Of a stretch of DNA of 64,000 bases, positions 33,283 through 42,038 are shown piece by piece. This stretch comes from an uncultured Ruminococcus sp. (lineage in GTDB: Bacteria; Bacillota; Clostridia; Oscillospirales; Acutalibacteraceae): assembly GCA_934476515.1 (NCBI GenBank), contig CAKSNZ010000001.1, positions 124,001 to 188,000 on the forward strand, written 5' to 3'. A model generated the notes under the pieces. The model was not told the DNA's origin and made no database searches. It saw nothing but the letters and a program-made list of their open reading frames with translations. Within the stretch, counting starts at the first letter, position 1. Each line of letters begins with the position of its first letter. The position numbers were made by a program, and so were the translations under genes.

Positions 33283-34824
33283 TTACTTTACTTCAAAGAT
33301 AGCAAAAGAACTACCGTAAGCAGTAACCTTATTATCCTTTACTTCTGTTTTGCCGATTTGGTATAGAGTTGAAGCAACATCAAAATCAAATGGTACAGTT
33401 TCATCATTTGAAGATGGGTTTACAACAACAACAAACTTACCCCTCTTGTAGATGAAAGGATACTTTTCTTTCTCAGCATAAACAACTTCAAAGTCACCGT
33501 CATTGCCTAGGTCTTTGTTATTATGACGAAGTGCAATAACATCAGTTACAACCTTATAAATTGAGTCAGGGTCATTCTTCTGATTTTCAACAGTTGGTGC
33601 ATCAGCGTTCTTATCAACCGGTAGATAACATTCATCAGCAGTTGAGAAACCTAGGTTCTTTTCACTATTCCACTGCATAGGTGTTCTTGAACCTGTACGA
33701 GAATAACCACCTTCCTTAGAAACAAGGTCACCCTGATACCTCATACCGATTTCATCACCATAATATAGGAATGGTACACCCGGTAAAGTAAACAGAGTTG
33801 CAAAAGCAAGTCGGATTGTTTCTTTATCTGCATAGTGAGTCATTCTTGGCATATCGTGGTTATTAGTCATAAAGCTAATGTAACCGTTAGCCTTAGTTTT
33901 TTCATAGTTTGGAACATACTCATCCATAGCAGCAGTAATATCGCCCTTACCGTTTTTATGGAAGAATGCTTTGTTTTCACCATCTTTTTCATATCTAAAC
34001 AGACGGCTATAACCATTTCCGTAATGGTCAAGATAAAAGTCCATATGGAAACCGGCATTGTTAATAGCTCTTTCAGGGTTACACCATTCTGAAACCATAG
34101 CAACCTCAGGATAATCCTTATCTAGCATTTCTCTGACACCACGCCAAATCTTAGCAGTAGCGATTTTTTCATCATCATTTTTAACTAGGGAGTCAGCCAT
34201 ATCAACTCTAAAGCCGTCAGCACCCTTATCTAGCCAAAATCTCATAACATCTTTAATTGCTTCGGCAGTAGCTAAAGCATCCGGATGGTCATAAGGTAAC
34301 TGCCACTCAGGGTGAGTTACTTCGTAGAAACCATAGTTAAGAGCAGGTTGGCTACTAAAGTAGTTAACCATATAGTTACCGTCACGCTCACATAAACCAC
34401 ACATCATTCTATATTCAGGTGGTGCATCCCATACTGACTTTGTAAAGATATATCTGTTTGTATATTCACTTTCCTTAGCTTTTTTACTTTCTAAGAACCA
34501 AGGATGTTGGTCACTTGTATGACCCGGAACTAGGTCCAGCAAAATCTTAATGCCCTTTTTGTGAGCCTCATCAAAAAGTCTTACCAAATCTTCATTTGTA
34601 CCATATCTTGGAGCAACCTTCTTGTAATCTCTTACATCATAACCGGCATCCATAAACGGTGAATCGTAAACAGGGTTTAGCCAAATTGCGTTACAACCAA
34701 GACCCTTTACATAATCAAGCTTTTCAATAATACCCTGAATATCACCGATACCATCACCGTTAGTATCATTGAAAGACTGAGGATAAATTTCGTAAAATAC
34801 TGCGTCACTTAACCACTGTGGCAT
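33283..34824 (-). CDS. Glycoside hydrolase family 13 alpha-glucosidase/oligo-1,6-glucosidase type
   Basis: A 513-residue cytoplasmic enzyme (no signal peptide). Starts with DAVFYEIYPQSFNDTNGDGI, typical of GH13. Catalytic nucleophile Asp in GFRVDMADS (about 207), acid/base Glu in VSEWCN (about 244), transition-state Asp in TNNHDMPR (about 323). QPALNYGF replaces the QPDLN motif of classical oligo-1,6-glucosidases, so specificity is open: alpha-1,4 or alpha-1,6 oligosaccharides. It probably breaks down maltodextrins imported by the transporter at 53.6-57.3 kb. Monocistronic; AAAGGAAG ahead of the ATG. Confidence 0.9.
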   Translation of the reverse strand: MPQWLSDAVFYEIYPQSFNDTNGDGIGDIQGIIEKLDYVKGLGCNAIWLNPVYDSPFMDAGYDVRDYKKVAPRYGTNEDLVRLFDEAHKKGIKILLDLVPGHTSDQHPWFLESKKAKESEYTNRYIFTKSVWDAPPEYRMMCGLCERDGNYMVNYFSSQPALNYGFYEVTHPEWQLPYDHPDALATAEAIKDVMRFWLDKGADGFRVDMADSLVKNDDEKIATAKIWRGVREMLDKDYPEVAMVSEWCNPERAINNAGFHMDFYLDHYGNGYSRLFRYEKDGENKAFFHKNGKGDITAAMDEYVPNYEKTKANGYISFMTNNHDMPRMTHYADKETIRLAFATLFTLPGVPFLYYGDEIGMRYQGDLVSKEGGYSRTGSRTPMQWNSEKNLGFSTADECYLPVDKNADAPTVENQKNDPDSIYKVVTDVIALRHNNKDLGNDGDFEVVYAEKEKYPFIYKRGKFVVVVNPSSNDETVPFDFDVASTLYQIGKTEVKDNKVTAYGSSFAIFEVK

Positions 34825-34920
34825 ATTTCATCTTCCTTTCGTTAGTAAATTTTTGAAATTAATTTAGTGTTTTATTTACTGTAAACAATAATCAGTTGAT
34901 AATGTCCTTTGTACCATTTA

Positions 34921-34939
34921 TCCTTTATATAAAGGAGGT
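34921..34939 (+). promoter_or_regulatory. Hairpin covering the mecA-like ribosome-binding site
   Basis: TCCTTTATATAAAGGA (34921-34936) is a perfect 16-base palindrome whose right arm contains the AAAGGAGG site used by the ATG at 34946. It could mask the site in the mRNA. Confidence 0.45.
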
Positions 34940-34945
34940 AATAGT

Positions 34946-35476
34946 ATGACTATTACAAAGATAAATAATACTTCATTTATGTTTGAATTTTTACAAGACG
35001 AACTTACCTTTAATACTGAGGACGATTTAATATATCACATTATAAACATTGTTGCAACTGTTGAAAAGTTAAACACAAAGCACTGTGCATTTGTGTTAGA
35101 GGCTGTTAAGTCAAGGAAAGGTTCAATCTTTCTCTTGACCATCAGATATGGCAGAAAAAGATTTAAAGTAAAAAGAAACCTTGACCACACCATATATTCT
35201 TTTGAAAATTGTGATGATTACTTAAATTGTATATTTACCTTACACAAATCTTCTTATCCATTATCAAGAAACCATAGTTACATAATGGATAACAAATACT
35301 ACCTATGTTTTTCCAATTCATTTATCTCTAAAAAAACAAAACTCCTTGTGTGTCAATACGGAAAAAAATGTGAAAACAATAATATTCTCTTAGCTAGGCT
35401 AAAGGAATACGGAAAATATATCGGTGAAAATTGTGTAGAAAATATCAGTAAAAATCTTACTTACAAAGAGCCTTAA
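34946..35476 (+). CDS. MecA/NegR-like adaptor protein
   Basis: A 176-residue protein resembling MecA, the adaptor that feeds substrates to the ClpC protease. The N-terminal part (MTITKINNTSFMFEFLQDEL) fits the substrate-binding domain and the C-terminal part (YSFENCDDYLNCIFTL, ... SYIMDNKYYLCFS, ... RLKEYGKYI) fits the ClpC-binding beta-alpha domain. It is shorter than Bacillus MecA (218 residues) and lacks most of the acidic linker. Its last 20 bases overlap the end of rpe on the opposite strand. No competence genes are nearby. Confidence 0.7.
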   Translation: MTITKINNTSFMFEFLQDELTFNTEDDLIYHIINIVATVEKLNTKHCAFVLEAVKSRKGSIFLLTIRYGRKRFKVKRNLDHTIYSFENCDDYLNCIFTLHKSSYPLSRNHSYIMDNKYYLCFSNSFISKKTKLLVCQYGKKCENNNILLARLKEYGKYIGENCVENISKNLTYKEP

Positions 35477-36107
35477 GGTGGTTAATAGCCTCAGTAGCTG
35501 AGTCAGCCTTAAATACTGCTGTACCTGCAACACAAACATCAACACCGGCATCATATGCTTGTTTAATAGTAGCCTCACCGATACCACCATCAACTTCGAT
35601 AAGAAGTTCAGGATTTACCTTGTTAGCTTCTTCTCTGATTTCTTTAACCTTTGGTAGCATATCTGCCATAAATGACTGACCACCGAAACCGGGTTCAACT
35701 GTCATTACAAGAACCATAAATAAATCCTTTAGATAAGGGAAAACTTCTTCAGCCTTTGTATTAGGCTTAATTACAAGTCCGGGCTTTTTGCCACAAGCCT
35801 TGATTTTATCAATAGTTTCCTGTATATCACTGTCACTTTCAACATGGAAAGTAATAATATCAGCACCGGCATTCGCAAAGTCTTCAATATACTTTAGTGG
35901 TTCAGAAATCATTAAATGTACATCAAAAGGCTTTTCGGTATATTTTCTAACCGTTTTAATAACAGGTGCACCAAATGTAATATTTGGTACAAAGTGACCA
36001 TCCATAACATCAAGGTGCATATAGTCTGCTCCTGACTTGTCCATTCTCTCAATTTCTTCACCCATAATAGAAAAATCACATGATAGTAGTGATGGTGCGA
36101 TTAACAT
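35457..36107 (-). CDS. rpe: Ribulose-phosphate 3-epimerase
   Basis: A 216-residue TIM-barrel enzyme of the pentose phosphate pathway interconverting ribulose 5-phosphate and xylulose 5-phosphate. Metal and catalytic motifs: APSLLSCDF, HLDVMDGHFVPNITFG, FDVHLMISEP, VEPGFGGQSF and IEVDGGIGE. Last gene of an operon rlmB - pseudo-P-type ATPase - rpe with 13- and 14-base gaps, and overlapping convergently with the mecA-like gene by 20 bases. Confidence 0.95.
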   Translation of the reverse strand: MLIAPSLLSCDFSIMGEEIERMDKSGADYMHLDVMDGHFVPNITFGAPVIKTVRKYTEKPFDVHLMISEPLKYIEDFANAGADIITFHVESDSDIQETIDKIKACGKKPGLVIKPNTKAEEVFPYLKDLFMVLVMTVEPGFGGQSFMADMLPKVKEIREEANKVNPELLIEVDGGIGEATIKQAYDAGVDVCVAGTAVFKADSATEAINHLKALCK

Positions 36108-36120
36108 AATAAAATTCCTC

Positions 36121-38790
36121 CTAAGGTTTCTTAATCATAGGGACAATCATTGTTGCTATTCCCCAGAAAATTGTATAAAGTAGCATTTCTACTGTACCCA
36201 AAATTGAAGTACCTGCATAAAGTGCAATAGTTGACATAATCATAATGCCAAGTGCCACACCTATTAGCTGAATAATTACTGAAATGCTTATATTTGTTCT
36301 CATTTGTACACATCCGGAGAGTGCTCTGGCAATCTGAGTAAATCTACCTCTTGTTGCTAAGTATGCTCTGGATTTTTCTTCATGTACACCGGTTACTTCC
36401 TTACAAACATTGCCAAGTCCTGTTGGAAGTACCTTTACACTTCTATAGAACACTCCAAAGTCCTCAGAAACTTGTTCTGATGTAATATTACAATCACTGG
36501 TGCTGATTAGTAGGCTAATGCCATTGTACTCAGCTCTTTGAAGTTCTTTTGCTATCTCAATACTAGGTCTGTATGTTGTAATCAGCATTGCAACAAGCAC
36601 ACCTGAATGAGCAATAAAAGTTGTTTGCTTATGTTGATGGTGATATGTTTCTTCAATATCTCTTTCAGGCATATTGATACTGTACTTTCTCATAAGCTCT
36701 CTATTACCTACAAGAATTCTGTCACCGTTTACCCAACCAACAAGTCCAAGTTCGTCCTCATACATTACAGACTCAACATCAGGAAGTACCATTCTGCTTT
36801 CTTGAAGTGCTTTATCAAACACATAAGAAAGTGGACTGTTTACTTCCTTTAGCACTGCTGCTGCACATAAACAAGATTCATCAAGTTTAACTTCGTTAAA
36901 TGCTTGAATGTTGTTTAGGATAATTGAGCCTTCAGGATAAAGCTCACTGGCATCAACCATAATTGCCGATGTATCACAAAACTGATTTACACCTTGATAA
37001 CCACAAAGCATTGCACCTTTTCTAAGCAAAGCTTTGCACAATTTTCTCATAGGCACATTAACAGCCATTAAAGTACAAATAGGAATACTTACTGTTGTAA
37101 TAAGTGAAAGTGTACTGATTGCACCTACAAAATCTTTCTTAATTAATCCGAATAAAATTGCAACAACTATTGCACAAATTGTAGTGTATGGTGCAATTTT
37201 ACCGGCTGCCTCTTCTGATGGATCAGGTGCATAGGAAAGTTGCAAGTAGTTTGTCAAAAAGTCTGTTTTGTGCTGATAAGCAACAATAGGCTTTTCTACA
37301 ACAGTACCACTCATCATCTTTGAGGCAATATTTTCATCAGTATAAATTTTTGCTGAATACATTTTCTTATTATCATCAGCAATAAACTTAAAGTTCTTGT
37401 CAACTCTGCTAACCATATAATACTTACCAACAGAGTTGCACAGTAGCCCTACAATAAGGATAACTGTATAGTAACTGTACTTACCCATAAAGTAACTTTG
37501 ACTGGCAAACAGTCCCACTATACTTGAAAGCACACCACAAACATAACCTACTGCTACTGCCGTATCGGAATTACCCTTAAACTTGATAAGTGAGGATAAA
37601 CCATTCTTTAGTGCTACTCTTGAAACTGCACCTGCTACTAAAATAACAATTAAGTTTAACACACCGTAAATTACAGGTGCTACATAACCTGCACCTAAAG
37701 TTGATGGCAATGCTCTCTGTAAAAATACAAAGAACAATGTTGCCACAGCTAACACACCTAAAGCAAAACTTTGGAACTTTAGTTTACTTAGGTTACTGTT
37801 AATTTCATCAGCAACACTTTCCTTATCATTTTCGTCATCATAGTCATCAACAGTAACAACCTTTTCTGCAGTTGTTCTGTTTTCTACAGTATCCTTACCT
37901 TTTGAAGTGAATAAGTTGATAACTGATTGTGCAAATTTATTTTTATTATTTATCGGTTCTTCTGTAACTACAGTTGAAGTTGGCTTATATGTAGCAGAAA
38001 TTTCAGGATTCTTGCTTTTTAGATATTCTTCATACTCTTGTCTAACTACAACTGAAAACTTACCTACATTAACATTTAACTGTTCCAAAGGACTTTCAGG
38101 CTTATAAATCGGCACTTTAGAAACCTGAGTTGTACCTTGTGGTACAGGCTTTTGCTTTCCGAAAAGCTTTTCATAATGGAAATCATCAGGTTCTTCTTCA
38201 TCCTCATGCTTAGGCAGTGGTGGAAGATTTTTTTCCTTAATCAATTCATCAAGGCTATCCTTCTTGAACTTTTCTTCGTCAAAGTCCTCATTAGCCATAG
38301 CAATAGGAAAAGTATCTTCTTCCTTTTTTTCCGGTACATCAGGAATATCAATATCAATAGTATCTATATCTTCAATTTCAATAGGCTTAATGTCAAACTG
38401 AGGAACACTCTCAATAACATCATCAGCTACAAGTGTACCCTCCGATACATCACCGGTAAGTTCAACATCTTCCTCTACAGGAACAGGAGCATTATAAAAA
38501 TCACCACTATAGTCCGGTAAATCCTCTTCATCTTCTAGGACTTTACCATTCTCATCACCTTGGCGTTCCATCATCACCTCAGCATTCATAGTAGTACCGA
38601 TTTTCTCTCCTACAATAACATTATTACTTTCTTCATCATCGTCCACAGGAGCCATTGAGTAAAACATAGTCTTAATATCCTCTGTTACCTCCGGTGGAGC
38701 TTGATTTTCTTTCTTAGTTACCTTTTTGACTTCTTTTTTAGGCTTTTTCTTAACCTTATTCTTTAGGAAGTCAGGTTTCTTAAACTCCAT
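36121..38790 (-). CDS. Pseudo-P-type ATPase with acidic N-terminal extension
   Basis: An 889-residue membrane protein. Residues 1-340 are a charged, low-complexity cytoplasmic extension (Lys-rich start, then runs of Glu/Asp/Pro). Membrane helices follow (about 343-470, 540-600) and a soluble region that lines up with the P1B-type ATPase core: MVDASELYPEG (about 611) stands where DKTGTLTEG belongs, then VGWVNGDRILVGNRELM (nucleotide-domain pattern, about 690-703), ISTSDCNITSEQVSEDFGVF for the TGD region and KVLPTGLGNV. The C-terminal TGDGxND hinge is replaced by YLATRGRFTQIARALSG. The key Lys-Thr-Gly-Thr and GDGxND residues are missing, so pumping by phosphoenzyme is unlikely. Operon with rlmB and rpe. 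Confidence 0.72.
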   Translation of the reverse strand: MEFKKPDFLKNKVKKKPKKEVKKVTKKENQAPPEVTEDIKTMFYSMAPVDDDEESNNVIVGEKIGTTMNAEVMMERQGDENGKVLEDEEDLPDYSGDFYNAPVPVEEDVELTGDVSEGTLVADDVIESVPQFDIKPIEIEDIDTIDIDIPDVPEKKEEDTFPIAMANEDFDEEKFKKDSLDELIKEKNLPPLPKHEDEEEPDDFHYEKLFGKQKPVPQGTTQVSKVPIYKPESPLEQLNVNVGKFSVVVRQEYEEYLKSKNPEISATYKPTSTVVTEEPINNKNKFAQSVINLFTSKGKDTVENRTTAEKVVTVDDYDDENDKESVADEINSNLSKLKFQSFALGVLAVATLFFVFLQRALPSTLGAGYVAPVIYGVLNLIVILVAGAVSRVALKNGLSSLIKFKGNSDTAVAVGYVCGVLSSIVGLFASQSYFMGKYSYYTVILIVGLLCNSVGKYYMVSRVDKNFKFIADDNKKMYSAKIYTDENIASKMMSGTVVEKPIVAYQHKTDFLTNYLQLSYAPDPSEEAAGKIAPYTTICAIVVAILFGLIKKDFVGAISTLSLITTVSIPICTLMAVNVPMRKLCKALLRKGAMLCGYQGVNQFCDTSAIMVDASELYPEGSIILNNIQAFNEVKLDESCLCAAAVLKEVNSPLSYVFDKALQESRMVLPDVESVMYEDELGLVGWVNGDRILVGNRELMRKYSINMPERDIEETYHHQHKQTTFIAHSGVLVAMLITTYRPSIEIAKELQRAEYNGISLLISTSDCNITSEQVSEDFGVFYRSVKVLPTGLGNVCKEVTGVHEEKSRAYLATRGRFTQIARALSGCVQMRTNISISVIIQLIGVALGIMIMSTIALYAGTSILGTVEMLLYTIFWGIATMIVPMIKKP

Positions 38791-38804
38791 TACTTCTCTC
38801 CTAT

Positions 38805-39563
38805 TTATCTTTTGTCTGCAATTTCGTACATTAAAATACCTGCTGCAACTGATGCGTTAAGAGAATTAATTTTACCTTTCATAGGAAGTGAAACAATAAC
38901 ATCACAATCCTTTGCAACAAGTGGACTGATACCCTTACCCTCATTACCGATTACTAGGGCAACTGCACCGTCAAAGTTAACTTTCTTGTAATGCTCACCG
39001 TCCATATCAGCACCATAAACCCAAATTCCTTTATCCTTTAGTTTTTGGAGAACTGCTGAAATATTTTTAACTCTAACAATCGGCATATACTCTAATGCAC
39101 CGGCAGAGGTTTTTTCTACTGTATAAGAAAGTCCTGCACTTCTTCTTTCCGGAATAATCACACCATGAGCACCTGCACATTCTGCAGTACGAATAATAGC
39201 ACCTAGGTTGTGTGGGTCTTCTATCTTGTCAAGAACAATTATGAAAGGACTTTCCCCTCTCTCTTCTGCTAAAGCAAAAATATCCTCAAGTGTACTGTAT
39301 TCCTTTACTGCACATTGAGCAACAATACCCTGATGATTTACACCTTTAGCTAAGAAATCCAGCTTTTTGGAGTCAACATCTTTAACAGGGATATTCTTCT
39401 GTTTTGCTTTTGCAATAATCGCAACAACCGAGCCACTTCTCTCTCCCTTTGCTACAAGGATTGACTCAATACTTCTGCCACTACGGATTGCTTCCATAAC
39501 AGGGTTACGACCTGCAATTATATCATTTCTTTGATTATCTAAATTCTGTTTATTTTGTTCCAT
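38805..39563 (-). CDS. rlmB: 23S rRNA 2'-O-methyltransferase, TrmH/RlmB family
   Basis: A 252-residue SPOUT enzyme. N-terminal substrate-binding part IIAGRNPVMEAIRSGRSIES, then motif 1 LDKIEDPHNLGAIIRTAECA, motif 2 VALVIGNEGKGISPL and motif 3 VSLPMKGKINSLNASVAAGI, which form the knotted SAM site. RlmB modifies G2251 of 23S rRNA in E. coli; clostridial members may act on other sites. First gene of the three-gene operon ending with rpe. AAAGGAATTTTTT precedes the ATG. Confidence 0.92.
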   Translation of the reverse strand: MEQNKQNLDNQRNDIIAGRNPVMEAIRSGRSIESILVAKGERSGSVVAIIAKAKQKNIPVKDVDSKKLDFLAKGVNHQGIVAQCAVKEYSTLEDIFALAEERGESPFIIVLDKIEDPHNLGAIIRTAECAGAHGVIIPERRSAGLSYTVEKTSAGALEYMPIVRVKNISAVLQKLKDKGIWVYGADMDGEHYKKVNFDGAVALVIGNEGKGISPLVAKDCDVIVSLPMKGKINSLNASVAAGILMYEIADKR

Positions 39564-39675
39564 AAAAAATTCCTTTTGTTTATACCTTTTCTAGTAATTT
39601 GTACAGAATAAGTATAACACAAAAGGAAATTAAGTAAAAGCAAAAACATAAAAAAACTAAAATAATTATGGGGTT

Positions 39676-40251
39676 TTACAGATTATTTAAAACTGCTGCA
39701 CCTTTATCTACATAATTCGGCAAAATTCCGTAAAAGCCTGTTGTTTCATCTTTAAAAAGTCCCATATGTGGAGGAAAAACCGTAAAGGAAAAATACGCAA
39801 TAAGGAACAGTCCCAACAAAAATAATGACGGTACAAAGTAAGTGCCGAAATTTTTATCACTTAAAGTAACCTTATAAGAAATAATCTGAGAAAAAATAAC
39901 TGCAAAAATGCCCATAGCAATATCAACACCAACCATTTTATCTCCAACAAAAAGTGAAAATAAATAGTGCATAATGATTATGAAAAATCCCATAAAGTAA
40001 ATACCAAAAACTTTACCCACAACAAATGGCTTAAAATACACATTAGAAACTAAAAGTTCAACAAGTCCCCAAATAGCATAAGCAATTAAAAATATTTTTG
40101 TGTTTTCCCACACAGACTCATTAACTGCACCAAATAGAATTGAAAAAACCGTACCGTCAGTTAGCTGATAAATATAGTGCAACAAAAAGGCCAAAGAAAA
40201 TACAAAGAAAGCACCTACTATTTCAAGGTTACGAAAAAACTTAACTTTCAT
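39676..40251 (-). CDS. DUF6512-like integral membrane protein
   Basis: A 191-residue protein with about six transmembrane helices and almost no soluble part. The stretch SILFGAVNESVWENTKIFLI and the C-terminal FSFTVFPPHMGLFKD are features I associate with DUF6512, a family of unknown function in clostridia. The ATG at 40251 is chosen because GGAGG lies five bases ahead; an upstream ATG four codons earlier overlaps this site. No promoter or partner is obvious. Confidence 0.65.
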   Translation of the reverse strand: MKVKFFRNLEIVGAFFVFSLAFLLHYIYQLTDGTVFSILFGAVNESVWENTKIFLIAYAIWGLVELLVSNVYFKPFVVGKVFGIYFMGFFIIIMHYLFSLFVGDKMVGVDIAMGIFAVIFSQIISYKVTLSDKNFGTYFVPSLFLLGLFLIAYFSFTVFPPHMGLFKDETTGFYGILPNYVDKGAAVLNNL

Positions 40252-40303
40252 AACAGCCTCCATATAATTTATATAAAATTATATGAATAGCTTAGGTATA
40301 AGA

Positions 40304-40570
40304 TTACATAGAAAGTAATATTATTATAGCAGAAGCCAGTCCACCCATTAAGGCAGAAATGCCCAGCCTAATTGACCAATAAATAACTTTTGATTTTAAT
40401 TTTATTGCTGACGGTGGGTACATTCGCCTTAACATTAACTTGGCTTCTCTTTCCAAAACATTTTTCTGAGCATCAGTATATTCAGGACGAACCACAAGCA
40501 ATGCCTTTTCATAATACATATTGTTGGTTTCTGTAATCTCCAGAACTTGTCTGTTAATGCCTCTTAACAT
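40304..40570 (-). CDS. Small single-helix membrane protein, unknown
   Basis: An 88-residue protein I do not recognise. A polar N-terminal part with a charged helix (VRPEYTDAQKNVLEREAKLM), a YPPSAIKLKSK turn and one C-terminal transmembrane helix (about 65-87, IYWSIRLGISALMGGLASAI). AAAGAGGGTTTTGCT precedes the ATG, supporting translation. Same strand as the DUF6512-like gene, 52 bases away. Confidence 0.6.
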   Translation of the reverse strand: MLRGINRQVLEITETNNMYYEKALLVVRPEYTDAQKNVLEREAKLMLRRMYPPSAIKLKSKVIYWSIRLGISALMGGLASAIIILLSM

Positions 40571-40959
40571 AGCAAAACCCTCTTTCTATGTATATTTTTG
40601 ACCCGATTTTTAGTATGTAATCAACAAAAATAAAACAAATTTGATAATTCTTTGTAACAATTAAAATTGAAATTATACAAATAGTAAACTAACATTTTAC
40701 TAACATTTATGTGGAAAACTATGTTGACAACTAGGAAAACCCCTAGAGTTATCCACTAATACTCTAAAAATAATGCATTTTTCTACAAGGAAAGTTTTTC
40801 ACATTAACAATTTCCATATGGTTTTCAACATAATTATATTACAATTAGTAATATTCCCTCTGTCAAGGAAGTTACAAAAATAAAACAAAAAATTTAAAAA
40901 TTCTTACATAAACAACAAAAGCACCCCTATTATAGAGGCACTTTTATTGTTACTATTTA
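40571..40959. other. 389-base AT-rich intergenic region with DnaA-box-like sequences
   Basis: No gene seen. It contains TTTTCCACA (minus, 40710-40718), TTATCCACT (40749-40757) and TTTTTCACA (40795-40803); the first and third match the DnaA-box consensus TTWTNCACA and the second has one mismatch. A short stem CTAGG/CCTAG lies between the first two. Chance matches are plausible in such AT-rich DNA. Confidence 0.3.
40919..40946 (-). terminator. Terminator of spoVAD
   Basis: Stem GTGCCTCTA / TAGGGGTGC with two G-U pairs, followed by TTTTGTTG on the minus strand, 14 bases after the stop. Confidence 0.7.
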
Positions 40960-41970
40960 CTATTGACATTTTAAATGTATCAAATGTGCAACCCCCGGAA
41001 TACTCTCCCCTTGTTGATTTGCAGTTGGACTCATTAATGCACCTGTAGCTATAAACAATACATTGTTATACTTACCATTTTCCATATCTCTTAAGATTTT
41101 GCCACAAAGTACCGATGCACCACATCCACAACCTGAGCCACCGGCATGAACATCTTGAGTATCTCTGTCAAAAATCATTAGGCCACAATCTCTATGGATG
41201 CTGTCAATGTTATATCCATCATCATTTAGTAATTGATGCAAAAGTTCTGAACCTACTTGTCCTAAGTCACCGGTAAAAATTCTGTCATAATCCTTAGGTG
41301 TGGTTTTGGTGTCATTAAAGTAGGTCAAAATTGTGTCATAAGCTGACGGTGCCATAGCAGCACCCATATTGTTTATATCCTTTACTCCTTTATCCACAAT
41401 TTTTCCTACTGTAGCACTTGCCACTTCAACGCCTTTCCCCTCATTACTGACAATTACAGAGCCTGAACCTGTTACTGTCCATTGAGCAGTTTGAGGTCTT
41501 ACACCACCATATTCAAGTGGATAACGGTACTGCCTTTCTGCTGTACAAAAATGCGATGAGGTTACAACGGCAGTTTCTCTTGCACTTCCACCACCTACTG
41601 TAAATGAAGCCATAATTATCCCCTGAGCCATTGTTGAACAAGCCCCATACTGACCAAGATAAGGAATGTTAAAACTTCTCATAGAATAGCTGGAGCTTAT
41701 AAGCTGATTTAATAAATCCCCTGCAAAAACAAAGTCAATATCCTCCGGATGTGTTTTGCTTTTTGTCATTGCACCTATAAAAGCCTCTTGCTGAAACTTA
41801 GCCTCTGCCTTTTCCCAAGTAGGCTGACCTGCTCTTGAGTCGTAAAAAATCTTATCAAAATATTTTCCTAATGGTCCTTCAGCCTCCTTCTTTCCAACTA
41901 CTGAACTATAACCTGTTATTACCGGTGGATGTAAAAATTCTATTGTGTATGAACCAACTCTTTTTATCAT
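40960..41970 (-). CDS. spoVAD: Stage V sporulation protein AD
   Basis: A 336-residue thiolase-fold protein (Bacillus SpoVAD has 338) needed for moving dipicolinic acid into the forespore. Landmarks: VITGYSSVVGKKEAEGPLG, GQYGACSTMAQGI, SSHFCTAERQYRYPLEYG and GSGCGCGASVLCGKIL. Start at ATG 41970, behind AAAGGGG. It stands alone: spoVAC and spoVAE, which usually flank it, are absent from the window. The promoter looks forespore-specific (see 41992-42021). Confidence 0.93.
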   Translation of the reverse strand: MIKRVGSYTIEFLHPPVITGYSSVVGKKEAEGPLGKYFDKIFYDSRAGQPTWEKAEAKFQQEAFIGAMTKSKTHPEDIDFVFAGDLLNQLISSSYSMRSFNIPYLGQYGACSTMAQGIIMASFTVGGGSARETAVVTSSHFCTAERQYRYPLEYGGVRPQTAQWTVTGSGSVIVSNEGKGVEVASATVGKIVDKGVKDINNMGAAMAPSAYDTILTYFNDTKTTPKDYDRIFTGDLGQVGSELLHQLLNDDGYNIDSIHRDCGLMIFDRDTQDVHAGGSGCGCGASVLCGKILRDMENGKYNNVLFIATGALMSPTANQQGESIPGVAHLIHLKCQ

Positions 41971-41991
41971 AAGAAAAACCCCTTTTACACT

Positions 41992-42021
41992 TATTATGTG
42001 CAAAAGAGGTTCTTTTATTTT
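41992..42021 (-). promoter_or_regulatory. Possible sigma-G/F promoter of spoVAD
   Basis: Minus-strand CATAATA (41992-41998) matches six of seven of the sigma-G -10 CATACTA; AAAATA 17 bases upstream (42016-42021) matches four of six of the TGAATA -35. Confidence 0.45.
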
Positions 42022-42038
42022 GAAATTTAAATTAGAAA

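Noticed and set aside
42001..42017. Short inverted repeat AAAAGA/TCTTTT upstream of spoVAD as a terminator
   Set aside because: The stem is only 6 bp of A-T pairs and overlaps the candidate sigma-G promoter; the evidence is too weak to call it.
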